From: Dromiciops gliroides
Taxonomy: Eukaryota; Chordata; Mammalia; Microbiotheria; Microbiotheriidae
DNA: 64,000 nt
Assembly (NCBI RefSeq): GCF_019393635.1
Contig: NC_057867.1
Span: 51,863,143-51,927,142, forward strand
Reading direction: 5' to 3'
Shown here: piece by piece, positions 1 through 10,545 of the stretch
Layout: the number at the start of each line of letters is the position of its first letter
Position numbering within the stretch: position 1 is the first letter of the stretch
Position numbers and translations under genes: made by a program
Notes under the pieces: generated by a model
The model's input: only the letters and a program-made list of their open reading frames with translations
Told to the model about the DNA's origin: nothing
Databases searched by the model: none

Positions 1-92
1 GTCACACAGCTGAGGTCTTGAGGTTAGATTTGAACTCTGGTCCTCCTGAATCCAGGGCTGGTGCTTTATCCACTGAGCCACCTAGCTGCCCC
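1..92 (-). mobile_element. tRNA-derived marsupial SINE, cut by window edge
   Basis: Antisense copy. It reads GATTTGAACTC (B box complement) and ends CACCTAGCTGCCCC. The 3' half lies outside the window. Confidence 0.9.
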
Positions 93-149
93 CTGTAATG
101 GACTTTCCTATGGCATTATTTGGACATTTTTTAGAGCAATCATGTTGTA

Positions 150-400
150 AGTTAGAGTGTAATGGACTTTCAATGACATACTTAGGCATTTATATTTGAC
201 CCTAGAGGCAATAGGGAGCCAGTGAGGCTTCTTGAGCAGGAAAGTGCCATGGACAGAATTATGTTTAGGATTATTCACTTCTCTGGAAGCACAGAGGCCA
301 ATGAGGAAGGTCATTGCAGTAGTCCTAAGAAAAGCAGCTGGCAAAACCAACATGCAGAGTCTGTCCAAGAACAGAACAAATTTAGCAGCAGCAGAAATGG
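150..400 (-). mobile_element. L2 LINE fragment
   Basis: Antisense L2 body. The phrase around 205-225 (CAATAGGGAGCCAGTGAGG) recurs in the other L2 copies of this window, for example near 45,960 and 53,660. It lies in a TM9SF2 intron. Confidence 0.6.
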
Positions 401-464
401 GAAACTGATCTGACACAGATTACTGGTTAATTTCTGTTTTCATCATGACACTGATTTCATGCAA

Positions 465-466
<2 letters not shown>

Positions 467-516
<50 letters not shown>
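467..516 (+). repeat. (GT)25 microsatellite next to a splice acceptor
   Basis: Twenty-five uninterrupted GT units end 50 nt before the AG of the first TM9SF2 exon in the window. The tract therefore overlaps the zone where the branch point should lie. Confidence 0.95.
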
Positions 517-521
<5 letters not shown>

Positions 522-566
522 AGGTTAAAGATGGATCTCTAAGTCTATCCTGTTTTGGCTTTTCAG

Positions 567-678
567 GTCTCATCAGATGTACTACATGTTTGGCTTCCTC
601 TTCCTGGTCTTTATCATTCTTCTCATCACCTGCTCAGAAGCTACAGTCTTGCTCTGCTATTTCCACTTGTGTGCAGAG
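567..678 (+). CDS. TM9SF2: TM9SF2, third-last coding exon
   Basis: Transmembrane 9 superfamily member 2 is a nonaspanin of the endosome/Golgi membrane with nine C-terminal membrane spans. The exon follows TTTTGGCTTTTCAG and ends at GAG before GTAAAG. Its first base completes a codon started upstream; it then encodes 37 residues (SHQMYYMFGF... to HLCAE) containing one hydrophobic span. From memory only a few positions differ from human TM9SF2 over this and the next two exons, and the SHQMYYMFGF and ATVLLCYFHLCAE stretches separate it from TM9SF1, 3 and 4. Upstream exons are outside the window. Real introns rule out a retrocopy. Confidence 0.96.
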
Positions 679-2195
679 GTAAAGACCAAGTCTCCTTTGC
701 TTTAGATATGCAATGCAGGGCATGCAGGGAGCCTTCAGCAAAACCAGTTTGGTGGTGAAAGTTTTTGTTCTGAAAGTGCTTGGTGTGCTGCAGAGGGGCT
801 GGGCTGGTGGGAGGGGGATGCTGGCTAGTGTGCAGCCATGGTCCTCGGTGCCAGGGGGATAGATTTTCTAAATGATGTCTTTTGACTCTAATGTAGTTAT
901 GCAGTCAAAGCTAGACACAGCGAATAGAAACAGAACACCGTTCTCTCTGGCTCTTGCTGCTGCCTCCTATTAATCCTCTAACATGGAAAGATAAGGGCTT
1001 GTCTGATAGTGCAGGTATAAAGAATTGCACCTCATCAGCAGAGGTGGGGCTGGGAGGCTGTGGGGGTGGGGAGGCTGATGCAGCCTAACGAGCCTTGTAA
1101 CATGTGGAGGGGCTGGCCAGCTGCATCTGGAGATCGCACAGTCACAACGATGGATCGAACTACATTCTGGAAGCCCATGGACTTCTCCTTGCTCTGGCCT
1201 CACAGTTAGCTATCGCAGGCTCTTTGGGGGTCAGAGCACTCTCTGAACCTTTGCCCACCAGCCCCTGGGCCTACATCTTTGGGTTGGTCAGCCATAGACC
1301 AAAGTCAACAGTAAAGAAGTAACAACAGCAATAATAGTAGCAATGTAAACAAAGTAAGAATAGCCCGTTTGCCATATGACACTTGGATTTGCTCCCTCCC
1401 AAGTCCACGCACACTCGGTTGGAAGAGTGGTCACCTCTGGGAAGGGATGTCCATGTACGGAGGGACCACTTCTGCCTCTGATGGTGCTGCCCACCCCAAG
1501 TTTATGGCCATCATCCCTTTCAGCTCTCCTGCCCATCCACTTGTTAGTGCTGTGCGTGGCAAACCTCCTCCCAGCCCAGTGGGAGTAACAACTCTGGGAC
1601 AGGGGTGCAGCCATTTTACCTTGATAACCGTAGTCATCTGCTAGGCATTGCTTATCCTCTTTTCTTCTCAGGAATACCATGGTACAGTTGAAAAAAAAAG
1701 CCAGACACAAAGCAGAAATTGTCTTAGCCTTGGCGTGGGTTTGAGAAGCTATTTTCTCACCACCCTACTTCTCTGGTACTTAGATGTTGACTGGGGCCTA
1801 ATGGGTTTGAGCAAATTTTTTTTAACAGTAAATATTATTTTGTGCTAGTAGCTTAGGATATCTGAATTTTAGAGATGGGAGGGAATGGGAAAAGTTGGGA
1901 TGTGATCATTTTAGATAATAGTTTCCAAAGTATTTTCCTCTCATGACCCATCCTTTAAGGGCGAAAACACTGGCCAACCCATGGCACAGATTTAGCTCTT
2001 TAATATTTCTGCAGAGCTCAAAGCATCTGAGGCCATTATTAGATGGGAAGCTTCAGTACATCCACAAGGACACAAATCCTGGAGCCTTTCTCACAGTAGG
2101 TTGGTTGGGCATTTATTCGTTGCAGTGGTGTGTGGCCTTCCTCCCCCCCATCCCTGTCCACCCAGACGACCCTTTCCCATTCTGCTGTGTTTCAG
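679..2195 (+). other. TM9SF2: TM9SF2 intron
   Basis: The intron starts GTAAAG and ends TGTGTTTCAG. I recognise no young SINE or L1 in it and no coding exon. The minus-strand open frame near 1,288-1,710 has no recognisable motif. Confidence 0.9.
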
Positions 2196-2367
2196 GATTA
2201 CCACTGGTGGTGGAGGGCATTCCTCACCAGCAGCTTTACAGCCATGTATCTCCTCATCTATGCAGTCCATTACTTCTTCTCAAAACTCCAAATCACAGGA
2301 ACCGCCAGCACCATTTTATACTTCGGGTACACCATGATCATGGTCCTAATTTTTTTCCTCTTCACAG
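2196..2367 (+). CDS. TM9SF2: TM9SF2, second-last coding exon
   Basis: The exon encodes 57 residues plus one base. It opens DYHWWWRAFLTSSF and ends FFLFT, with two hydrophobic spans joined by the family segment SKLQITGTASTILYFGY. It is bounded by TTTCAG and GTAAGT. The frame is in phase with both neighbouring exons: codon boundary on the left, one base carried over on the right. The WWW in place of the human WQW near the start is conservative. Confidence 0.97.
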
Positions 2368-3009
2368 GTAAGTGGAGAATGGCTATATACATATAAGATA
2401 CTTGCAGTAGCCCCAAGAGGAATTAATTTATGGAAGGGCGATAGTGCAAAAAGCCTCCTTTCATTAGTTCTGTCATAGTGGGGAAAGTTCCGGAAAAGGT
2501 TATGCTTGGAAACTTCCTGTGCTTTGCACACAAGGCCACCCTACCCTGTCTTCTTGAAACATTAAGGAAATGTTCCAGGACACAAAGGCTTGCTCGAGTT
2601 CCGTTTTGTTCTTGTATCCTACACAAAAATTCACCTTTGAATAGAGGCCAACTATGAAAATTAACTGAACCGAGCACCTTTTAAAAAGAGTAGAAATGAT
2701 TTTTATTCAGCCACATTGCGAACATAAATAGAAATCTTGACATGTTGGGGCTGTTTTGCTTTGGACTCTTTGCTTTTCTTCCTCTTTTCTCTTTTTTCCC
2801 AACTTCTGAATAACTGCATTATGAAACTTAACTTTATATAACCAAAGTCGTAGTGATCGATATTCAAACCTATTCACAATAAAAAACCCCCACAAACATA
2901 AATGTCAGTGTAATTTTATCAGCAGCTCCCTTGAAATGCCTTCTCAACTTATTGTGTATTCAGAAAACTGGAAAAACATCTCCATTGTTTTTATTATATA
3001 GTTCTAGCC

Positions 3010-3700
3010 AACTGTTCTGCCCAGGCTTTTGCTTTTGCAGGCTCTCAGAGAGGTTTTCCATATTTCTTTCGAGTTCTCCTATTTGTCATTCTTAATGACG
3101 ATTCTAGTACTCAATTGCATTATGCCAAACAGTGGTTTGTTCAGCCATTCACCAACTGTTGGGCTTTTAGGCTTTTGTCTAGCTTTCCACTATTACAGAG
3201 AATGTAGCCATAACCATATTTTCACAGAGATAATTCTTTAAATTTATTTCCTCATGGAAAATGATTTCCAACAGTAGAACGACTGGATCAAAGGGTCTGC
3301 TGAGGTTTATGACTTGTTTTGTACGGCAGAATCGCTCTTTGGCAAGTCTGGGTACCTGTTCCCTGCTGCCTTGCCAACGTCATTGTCATTTTTATTTTTG
3401 CAGATTTGATGGGGATCAGAGGATACCTCAGAATTGTTCAAGTTTATGTCTCTGATTATTAGTGAGGTTGAGCATTTTCCCAAAGGTTATTTTTTTGGTT
3501 GGAATTTTTGGTTTTGGATTTTCTATGATCTGTTTTTCCTCTTTTTTAAATTGCCTATTTATATCTTCTGACCATTTTTCTATTTGAAACTAGATATTCT
3601 TTGCCTTGATAGATTTGTATCCATTCTCCATAAATTCTGTATGTCAGACCTTGATCTTATCTTCACTGTGAACATTTTTTCCTAATATTTTCATTCCTTT
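3010..3700 (-). mobile_element. L1 LINE 3' end, old copy
   Basis: Antisense L1. The landmarks are the phrase ATTAGTGAGGTTGAGCATTT near 3,460, followed by the TATCTTCTGACCATTTTTCT and TATCCATTCTCCATAAATTC stretches typical of L1 3' regions. Strongly diverged. Confidence 0.65.
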
Positions 3701-4934
3701 TTTTTTTTTTTTACTCAGTTAAGCTGTTCTTCACAGTACAACATCCTCATATTTTGTTCCCTGTGAGGTTGTTCCCTTCACAAATACAAATCACAATCTT
3801 TCTACACCCTCCCCTGCTCTGATTTTCTTACAGCAAAGCCTCCCTCTAGGATTTCTTAAGAAGGCTTGGGGGCCTCCCTTGGCTGATTTGCCTCAGTCTG
3901 GGGTATGTGTCGCTCTAGGGGCCGGCTCTCTCGGATCCTTTGTTCTCACCATATGACTGGCCCCTGCTGCCTCCTCTCTCTTTCAAAATCATCCTTGATA
4001 TATTGATGTCACTCAATATAATTCTTGGACTTGAGTCATGGACAGTAATATGCTGCAGCCGACTCACATCAGCCAAGTGGAGTAATATAGGTGCCCCCCC
4101 TAAATCTAGCTTGTAAAAAACCTGACTGTGCCCCAAAATTATACTCTAAGTAAAGGAGAATGATAACAAAAGAGACACAATGAAGCATTCATCTGCAAAC
4201 CTTTATTTGAATGGAAAGGAATGTTTTTAAAAATTCACAGTAAATCTATTTATTTATTAAGCTGCATAATTATTTTTTAGTGAACCCATATATCTAGGGC
4301 TGGTTTGTTTTTCTCCTTTAAAAGCTCTTTCATTCTAGGAATGCGGTCTTATGTTTGGACCAATGTGGTGATTATACCCATCTAACTAGTCCCAGTAATT
4401 TCTTCCTTTTATGTTTGATTGATAAAGATTTATTTCCTGCCTATATTTGGCATAGGTAAACTGGGTTATTTTCTGCTTACTTTATTTTTATTATTTTTTT
4501 ATTAATTTTTTTCTGCTTACTTTAAAAAATATTTCAAAAACCCTCATTGAAATAGCTGGTATTTCTTGTGATGGGAAGTAAAGGTCCATGTTTTTTTTTT
4601 CCTACCATCTTCCCATCCAGATCTCCTAATAGCATTTTATTAAATTATGATTCCTCTTCCCAGTGTTTGCTATTAGAAAGTTAATCAAACACTCTCCTTT
4701 CCTATCTGATTCTATTTCTGGGCTCTCCCCTCAACGTGTTTCGAGTCAGGGCTGAGGTGTGTACTGAAGCAGCATCTCCCCACGCTTGTCATTCATTGGA
4801 GATTATCAGGGATCTGTCAGAAAAGGGCATTGGGCACTGGGGATGGGGAGGGTGGTCACTGGTAGAAAGAGGATTAAGAAGTCCTAACCTCCAGATAGCC
4901 TTAGGAGAATTGGAAAGAAGATTCCTTCAACATC

Positions 4935-5060
4935 ACCTGTTTTATCCCTCTTGCTTCATAGTGGAAGAATTTGGGGTTAGAGAAACTCAGAGAGGGAAAG
5001 TGACTTGACCAAACTCACACAGCATATTGATGACAGAGTTAGTACTAGACCCGAGTCCAA
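4935..5060 (-). mobile_element. MIR-like CORE-SINE fragment
   Basis: Contains GAGGGAAAGTGACTTGACCA and CACACAGCATATTG, a decayed form of the MIR core in antisense. Confidence 0.55.
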
Positions 5061-5160
5061 GAAAACATTGCTTGGAGTTGGACATATCTCAATTTAGGGT
5101 TTTGCCTCTTTATTTCTATTTATTTATTTATCTATCTATATTTTATTTTATTTATTTAAT

Positions 5161-5240
5161 TTTTTTTTTGCGGGGCAATGAGGGTTAAGTGACTTGCCCA
5201 GGGTCACACAGCTAGTAAGTGTCAGGTGTCTGAGGCTGGG
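5161..5240 (-). mobile_element. SINE, partial
   Basis: The 3' half of the marsupial tRNA SINE in antisense (GGGTTAAGTGACTTGCCCAG). It stops before the B box. Confidence 0.8.
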
Positions 5241-5284
5241 GTTTTGCTTCTTTAATGAGTCACTAACACTTGGGTTAATCTTTT

Positions 5285-5433
5285 TTTTTTTTTTTAAGTG
5301 AGGCAATTGGGGTTAAGTGACTTGCCCAGGGTCACACAGCTAGTAAGTGTTAAGTGTCTGAGGCCGGATTTGAACTCAGGTCCTCCTGACTCCAGGGTCG
5401 GTGCTCTATCCACTGTGCCATCTAGCTGCCCCC
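5285..5433 (-). mobile_element. tRNA-derived SINE with target-site duplication
   Basis: Full antisense copy with a T-rich left end and CTAGCTGCCCC at the right. It is flanked by the 13-base duplication GGGTTAATCTTTT at 5,272 and 5,434. Confidence 0.93.
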
Positions 5434-5458
5434 GGGTTAATCTTTTAAAAAACAAGTC

Positions 5459-5520
5459 ACACTAGCTGTGTGACCCTGGGCAAGTCACTTAAACCCAATT
5501 GCCTCACTAAAAAAAAAAAA
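5459..5520 (+). mobile_element. SINE 3' fragment
   Basis: Sense 3' half (CTAGCTGTGTGACCCTGGGC) with an A-rich tail. Only about 60 bases. Confidence 0.75.
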
Positions 5521-5577
5521 GTCACTAATTTTTCTCCTTTTTCCTTTATAAGTTTTAAAAATTTTGTGTTTTTTGAA

Positions 5578-5725
5578 GTCTTTTTTAAAATTATAAAAGT
5601 ATTATATTATTTTCCAGTTACATGTAGAGATAGTTTTCAACATTTGTTTTTATAAGATTTCTAATTTTGAATTTTTCTCCCTCCCTTCCCCCCCACCCCC
5701 CCCCCAAGACAGCAGGTATTAAATT
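5578..5725 (-). mobile_element. L1 3' terminal fragment
   Basis: Shares CCAGTTACATGTAGAGATAG with the L1 copies at 50,689, 57,056 and 63,955. This is the extreme 3' UTR in antisense. Confidence 0.75.
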
Positions 5726-7064
5726 TTGTTTTAAAAATTAATTTTATTAACTTTTAAAAAATTTCACTAAAAATTCTTTCTGGCTATCTTTCTGCCTCTA
5801 CCTCCCAGAGATCCATCTCAAAACAAATATTTTTTTTTTAAAAAGAAAAAAAGAAGATAAAAAACCCCAGCAAATTCAATGACTACATTGAAATAGACTG
5901 AAAAGATATGTCCTATGGCAGCCCATGGACCTCCCACCTCTACCAAGGAGGGAGGGGGCGGGGGCGGCTCCTAAGAGCTATTCTTTGACTCACTGTAATT
6001 TCCAAAGAAAAATAGTGACCGTGGGGAGCAAAGCAGTTGAAAATCTTTAGCTAAAACCCAGCCATTATACAAACCCCCCTCCTAGCATCCTCATTGATTT
6101 TTCATTCCTCAGTCATTTTAAAATGAAAAGTCAGCTTGATTTAGTTTTAAATTATTAGAAAGTTAAAATGGGATTGTACTCAAAAGCTTGCTTCATACTG
6201 GGCAAATGAGAGCAATTCTAGGGGGGAAACCCTATAGATTAGTTAGAAATGCATTAATTATATTTTGAACCAAAAAAAAATAAAAAAGCATACCAGTTTA
6301 CCACCTTAACCGACAAGATGAAAACTGGTAGATTTAAAAATAGAAGCTTAAACCTTTGTAAATGATCTTCATAATTTTAAGGGCTTCAGCCTTTTATAAT
6401 GACACCATAGTTGTATTTGGAGATAAAAAATCAAATCCTGTCAATTATGAGTTTTAAAGTTAAGAATTTTTTTTTAAAAAATTAGTACATTAGGTATTGA
6501 AATGATAACAGATTCAGCTCTTGATTCTGCTTTGAGTGGGATTCCCATGAACCATTTGTGGTCAATATCCATACTCCACTAGCAGCACATGGCTGTGATT
6601 TGTGGTGCTCATAAGATTTTATTTGCGACTCATTGAAGCCTTGAGTTTTAAGAAAAGACGTCAAAATAATTTGTCCCACTGTGCTGTTTCATTGCCATAA
6701 GAAATCAGAGGACACTTGCAGAAGCTGACAGTAGTGTGTGTTCTGGCACGCAAGCCCAAAGGATTTACTCCAATTTGAGATACCTTAGATGCTGCAGGCC
6801 TGCCCGTAATGATTGTAAATCGGCGAGTTTGGCCTAATGCCCAACCCGATCTCTCTGGTTGAGTAGTAAGTTCAGTGTTTGTATGTGTCTGCATGACTTG
6901 TTAGGTATGCCTGGTGACAATCCCTCAAAACGCCCTTCTGCCAGTCTTGAGTTGCTATTCTTTTAGAATGGTATTTAGTGCTTCTGGATAAATTGTGTGT
7001 AGAATCTGAGGAGCAGATGAGAGCTGGGAAAATGAAGCTTATCTACCAGTAGGCCCAGCATAGA

Positions 7065-7305
7065 GACAGCATGGCCTATCAGGAAGAGCAATGGGTATGG
7101 AACCCGAAGGCTTCAGTCTAAATTTTTAGCTCTGCCAGAATTGTGACCTTATGCAAGTTGTTTTAACAAAATTTCTGGGCCTCAGTGTTCCTCTTCTCTA
7201 AAATGGGGTGATCCATCCCATAACTCACAGTGCTGTCTGTTACTGAGGCTCAAATGAAATAATGTATGGGCTTAATCATCTTCAACCTATATAAATGTAA
7301 GTGCT
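7065..7305 (+). mobile_element. MIR-like SINE
   Basis: Sense MIR. A tRNA-related head (CAGCATGGCCTATCAGGAAG) is followed by GGGCCTCAGTGTTCC, TCTAAAATGGGGTGATCC and a tail with AATGAAATAATGTATGG. Confidence 0.7.
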
Positions 7306-7674
7306 TATTTGGTGTTGCACCCCTATCTTGTGATCTCTTTTTAAAGTGCAACATTGAAGGAAAGTTGTTATTTGATTTAGAACATTTTTTCATATGACAA
7401 TAGGTAGCTTTGATTTCTTCATCTGAAAACTGGAAGTTGTTATTTGAAATGAAAAGGGGCTCTGCTAACCTAACCAGACTTGCTTTGCCTTGGCTCATTC
7501 AGCAGTGCCTTCCCCTTTCTCTGCTCTGCCACATCCTATCTGCCCTATCAAGACCAGTCAACTCCTTTGGAGACTGTACCCGCAGAATTTGAGTACTGAT
7601 TGCTTAGTGGACACACTGCAGTGGGAGGGCCCCTTGATCTGACCCACCTTTCATCTCTCTCATTGTGCCATTCA

Positions 7675-8130
7675 CTCACAAATATTAAACAAGCACCTGC
7701 TAGATGCAGAGCTCTATGGGGACAAGTCCCTTAGGAAATTGTGGTCTCATAGGGGAGATAAGATAATGGCATAAATATATTCTAATGCACTGGCCCTGGA
7801 GTCAGGAGGACCTGAGTTCAAATGCGGCCCATGAAACTTACTAGCTGTGTGACCTTGGGCAAGTCACTTAACCCCAATTGCCTTCTCAAATAACCCCCAA
7901 ACAAAAATATGTGTGTATACTTTTTTCTTTTTTCTTCTTCTTCTTCTTTTTTTAAACTTTTTAAAAAGGGAATTACATTTAGGTGAAACAAGTATGAAGA
8001 ATTTTGAGCTTATATGGGGGCAATCAAGGATGGCTGTGTGGAGGGGGTAGCAGTTGAGCTGGGCCTTAAAAAACATGTAGGGTTTCAAGAGTGGAGGAGA
8101 GGAAAGGAAGGGAATTCCTGGCATAGGGAA
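7675..8130 (-). mobile_element. L2 3' region, split by a SINE
   Basis: Left part carries the L2 3' end (AAGCACCTGCTAGATGCAGA). The right part, after the SINE, carries GGCTGTGTGGAGGGGGTAGC and GAATTCCTGGCATAGGG. Both match the order seen in the longer L2 copies further right. Confidence 0.65.
7783..7905 (+). mobile_element. SINE inside the L2
   Basis: Sense copy starting within the tRNA part (CACTGGCCCTGGAGTCAGGA) and running through GGGCAAGTCACTTAACCCC. The 5' end is missing. Confidence 0.85.
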
Positions 8131-8254
8131 CCTTGGAAGATACTAGATAGAGAATTGGAAGGGACCTTAGAAGCCATCTGGTACAGTTCCATCATTTATT
8201 TTCTTTCTTTCTTTCTATCTTCCTTCCTCCGTTCATTTAATTTTAATTTTATTT

Positions 8255-8394
8255 TTTGGTGGGACAATGAGGGTTAAGTGACTTGTTCAGGGTCACACAG
8301 CTAGTAAGTGTCAAGTGTCTGAGACCAGATTTGAACTCAGGTGCTCCTGAATTCCAGGTCCAGTGCTTTATCCACTGCACCACCTAGCTGCCCC
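8255..8394 (-). mobile_element. tRNA-derived SINE
   Basis: Nearly full antisense copy. It is the last young SINE before a 19-kb gap without any. Confidence 0.9.
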
Positions 8395-8530
8395 TCCTTC
8401 ATTTTATAGATGAGTAAACTGAGTGAGGCCCATGAAAACTTCACCAAGGTCACCCAGGTATAGAAGTGGCTGCTGGAGGATTTGAACTCTGGTCCTCTGA
8501 CTGCAAGTTCAATGTTTTTCTCAGTCTACC
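8395..8530 (-). mobile_element. MIR-like fragment
   Basis: Directly abuts the SINE. Reads TTTTATAGATGAGTAAACTG, then GGATTTGAACTCTGGTCC. Confidence 0.6.
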
Positions 8531-8979
8531 CTTTTGCCAATCCATACAAATGTTTGTGATGAGAATATGAGCACTTGGATCTGTTTGAACCAACTAGGAT
8601 TCTCCAAACACGCACACCTTCCCAGTTCCTTAATTAAAGAGGGTAGCATCCTAATTAAAGAGGGTAGTGTCCGTCTGAAACCAGGAACTTGTTATTCAGG
8701 GGTTAAATGGGAGATGCAAAAGTGATCATTTCTGACTTCTTCAATAAGAGATCTTTTTCTGATGAGAGGCAGCTGGACCTCAGTGAAGTGAAATCCTGCT
8801 TCTGCCTTGTGCTAGCTGGGCAAGTCACTCACACCTACCTCTGGAGAACTAGGCAACTCAAAGATCTGTGTTACAGGATGGGGTTTACCTCCATGGAGGG
8901 GTGCTGGAGCACTTCAGAGAATCTCCATTGTCAGTCTGTTTTAGTTAATGGCTCAGGATTTTGCTATCTTATAGAATAA

Positions 8980-9260
8980 CAACAACAACAATAACAATAA
9001 TAGCTATCATTTATATAGCACCTAAGATTTGCAAAGCACTTAAGTAATAATAATAGCTAACATTTATATAGTGCTTACTATGTGCCAGACACTGTGTTAG
9101 GCACATTTGATTCTCACAACAACCCCATTTTATAGAGGAGGAAACAAAAGTGAAGTGACTTACCCAAGGTCACACAGTAAATAAGTACCTGAGACTGGAT
9201 TTCCACTCAGGTCTGCCAGATTCCCAACCCAGAGCTCTATCCCCAGTGTACCACTCTTTG
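8980..9260 (-). mobile_element. MIR-like SINE
   Basis: Contains CATTTATATAGTGCTTACTA, the bridge ATTCTCACAACAACCCC, GAGGAAACAAAAG and the decayed B box region ending AGCTCTATCCCC. About 130 bases before the terminal TM9SF2 exon. Confidence 0.7.
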
Positions 9261-9391
9261 GATTTCCTAAGTCATGAGCTTTTGGGGCATCGGCAGCCCT
9301 CTTAGAAATTGCCATGTTTTATGTTTTCAAAAAACCATCCGTGATTTGTAAGAATTGCTAGTTAACCAAGATATTTTTCATCTCATTTCAG

Positions 9392-9459
9392 GGACCATTG
9401 GATTTTTTGCCTGCTTCTGGTTTGTTAGCAAGATTTACAGTGTCCTGAAGGTGGATTGA
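9392..9459 (+). CDS. TM9SF2: TM9SF2, terminal coding exon with stop
   Basis: Begins GG ACC ATT, completing the split glycine codon. It encodes TIGFFACFWFVSKIYSVLKVD and then TGA at 9,457-9,459. This is the last membrane span plus a short cytosolic tail ending KVD. That fits the KxD/E C-terminal signal known to hold nonaspanins in the Golgi through COPI. Preceded by ATTTTTCATCTCATTTCAG. Confidence 0.97.
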
Positions 9460-10010
9460 AAAGTCACTGAGAGATCTTTCCGATCGTCCTTGCTGTCGAC
9501 ATCTTAAAGAAATGTTAACTGTTTTGTGAGGAAACCTTATTTTGAGACATCAGAGATGAATAGTTTATGTGGCATAAAACACCACTCTTACGGGGGAAAA
9601 TGCCTTTGGGGAATGCAGGTTTATACTTGTTATTTTCTTGAAACAATTTTCCACTGAAGGGGTTTAATTTAAAACCGTAGAAGTGACTGAAAGTCAGTTT
9701 CTTTCTAAACTAACATGAGGCCACTGGTGTTCTATGTTTCACTGGTTTCCCCCTCTTCCCAATGCTCAGCACCCCCCACACTTGCCCCTCACCCCAACCC
9801 CTTTTGTTCAGCTCGAATGGCTACTCCATCAGAATGATGAGCTAGTGATCCTTGTGTCAAATGTGAATTTTTCTAACTCAGAAATTGAGCATGCCTTTTC
9901 CCTCAGCCCTTTATAGCTTGGAGATTCCATTTGTTTAGTAAGGTGTTAGCACTGATGAAATAGCAAACACTGGTGTCTTTGTCATTCAATAAAACTGCAT
10001 ACCTCTAGCC
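9460..10010 (+). other. TM9SF2: TM9SF2 3' UTR
   Basis: Unique sequence between the stop codon and the poly(A) signal. It has no repeat that I recognise. The end point is an estimate 15-20 bases past AATAAA. Confidence 0.8.
9988..9993 (+). terminator. TM9SF2: TM9SF2 polyadenylation signal AATAAA
   Basis: A canonical AATAAA, followed at about 10,015-10,035 by GT-rich sequence (GCCTGTGTTTGTCTTTGG) that fits a downstream element. Confidence 0.85.
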
Positions 10011-10384
10011 TCGGGGCCTGGCCTGTGTTTGTCTTTGGTTACTGGTCACTCTTCTCATGGATTTGGAGAAGCTATAGGTTTAGCTGGGGTAAGTAACAGG
10101 GAATGAGTGGACTTGCTTATATTGTCCTTAATCAGGACACTTGGCTGTTTCCCCCCACCCCCACCCCATCAAAAGATTGGGGTCACTGCTTTCAAGACGG
10201 TCCTCAACGTGTTAATAGCTGTGCCTTTCATGGTGGTTCAAAACAAATTCCGTTGTGCCTTTTCCTAAATAATACTTTTACAGTCAGTCTTGGTTTATTT
10301 TTTAGGCCTTGGGGGAACGCTCATAGGTACATAGGCATCCCTCTAAAGGTAGAATCCTAGATATCTAAGGAAACAGAATGGGCT

Positions 10385-10545
10385 TATTTCTCAAGTCGTA
10401 GTGAGTTCCCCATGATGAGAGGCCTTTATCTGGAGGATGAACGACCCTTTTCAGGAATGTGGCAGGGATTTCATGCTTCAGGGTAGCCTGTTATAGATTC
10501 TAGGTTAGCCTATATAATGCCTAACATCCTTTCCAACTCTTTAAG
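10385..10545 (+). mobile_element. CR1/L3 LINE 3' end
   Basis: Sense 3' end. GTGAGTTCCCCATGATGAGA is followed by CTGGAGGATGAACGACCC and closes with CCTTTCCAACTCTTT, the usual CR1/L3 order. Confidence 0.6.

Larger units (their letters stand above)
2368..9391 (+). other. TM9SF2: TM9SF2 last intron (7.0 kb)
   Basis: A long intron from GTAAGT to CTCATTTCAG, holding the L1, L2, MIR and SINE copies listed below. The unique parts (2,400-3,000; 3,710-4,930; 5,730-7,060; 8,540-8,970) show no exon or RNA gene that I can recognise. Confidence 0.9.

Noticed and set aside
1288-1710. 140-residue minus-strand frame in a TM9SF2 intron
   Set aside because: Its C-terminal end is hydrophobic, but there is no recognisable domain, no promoter evidence and no repeat match.
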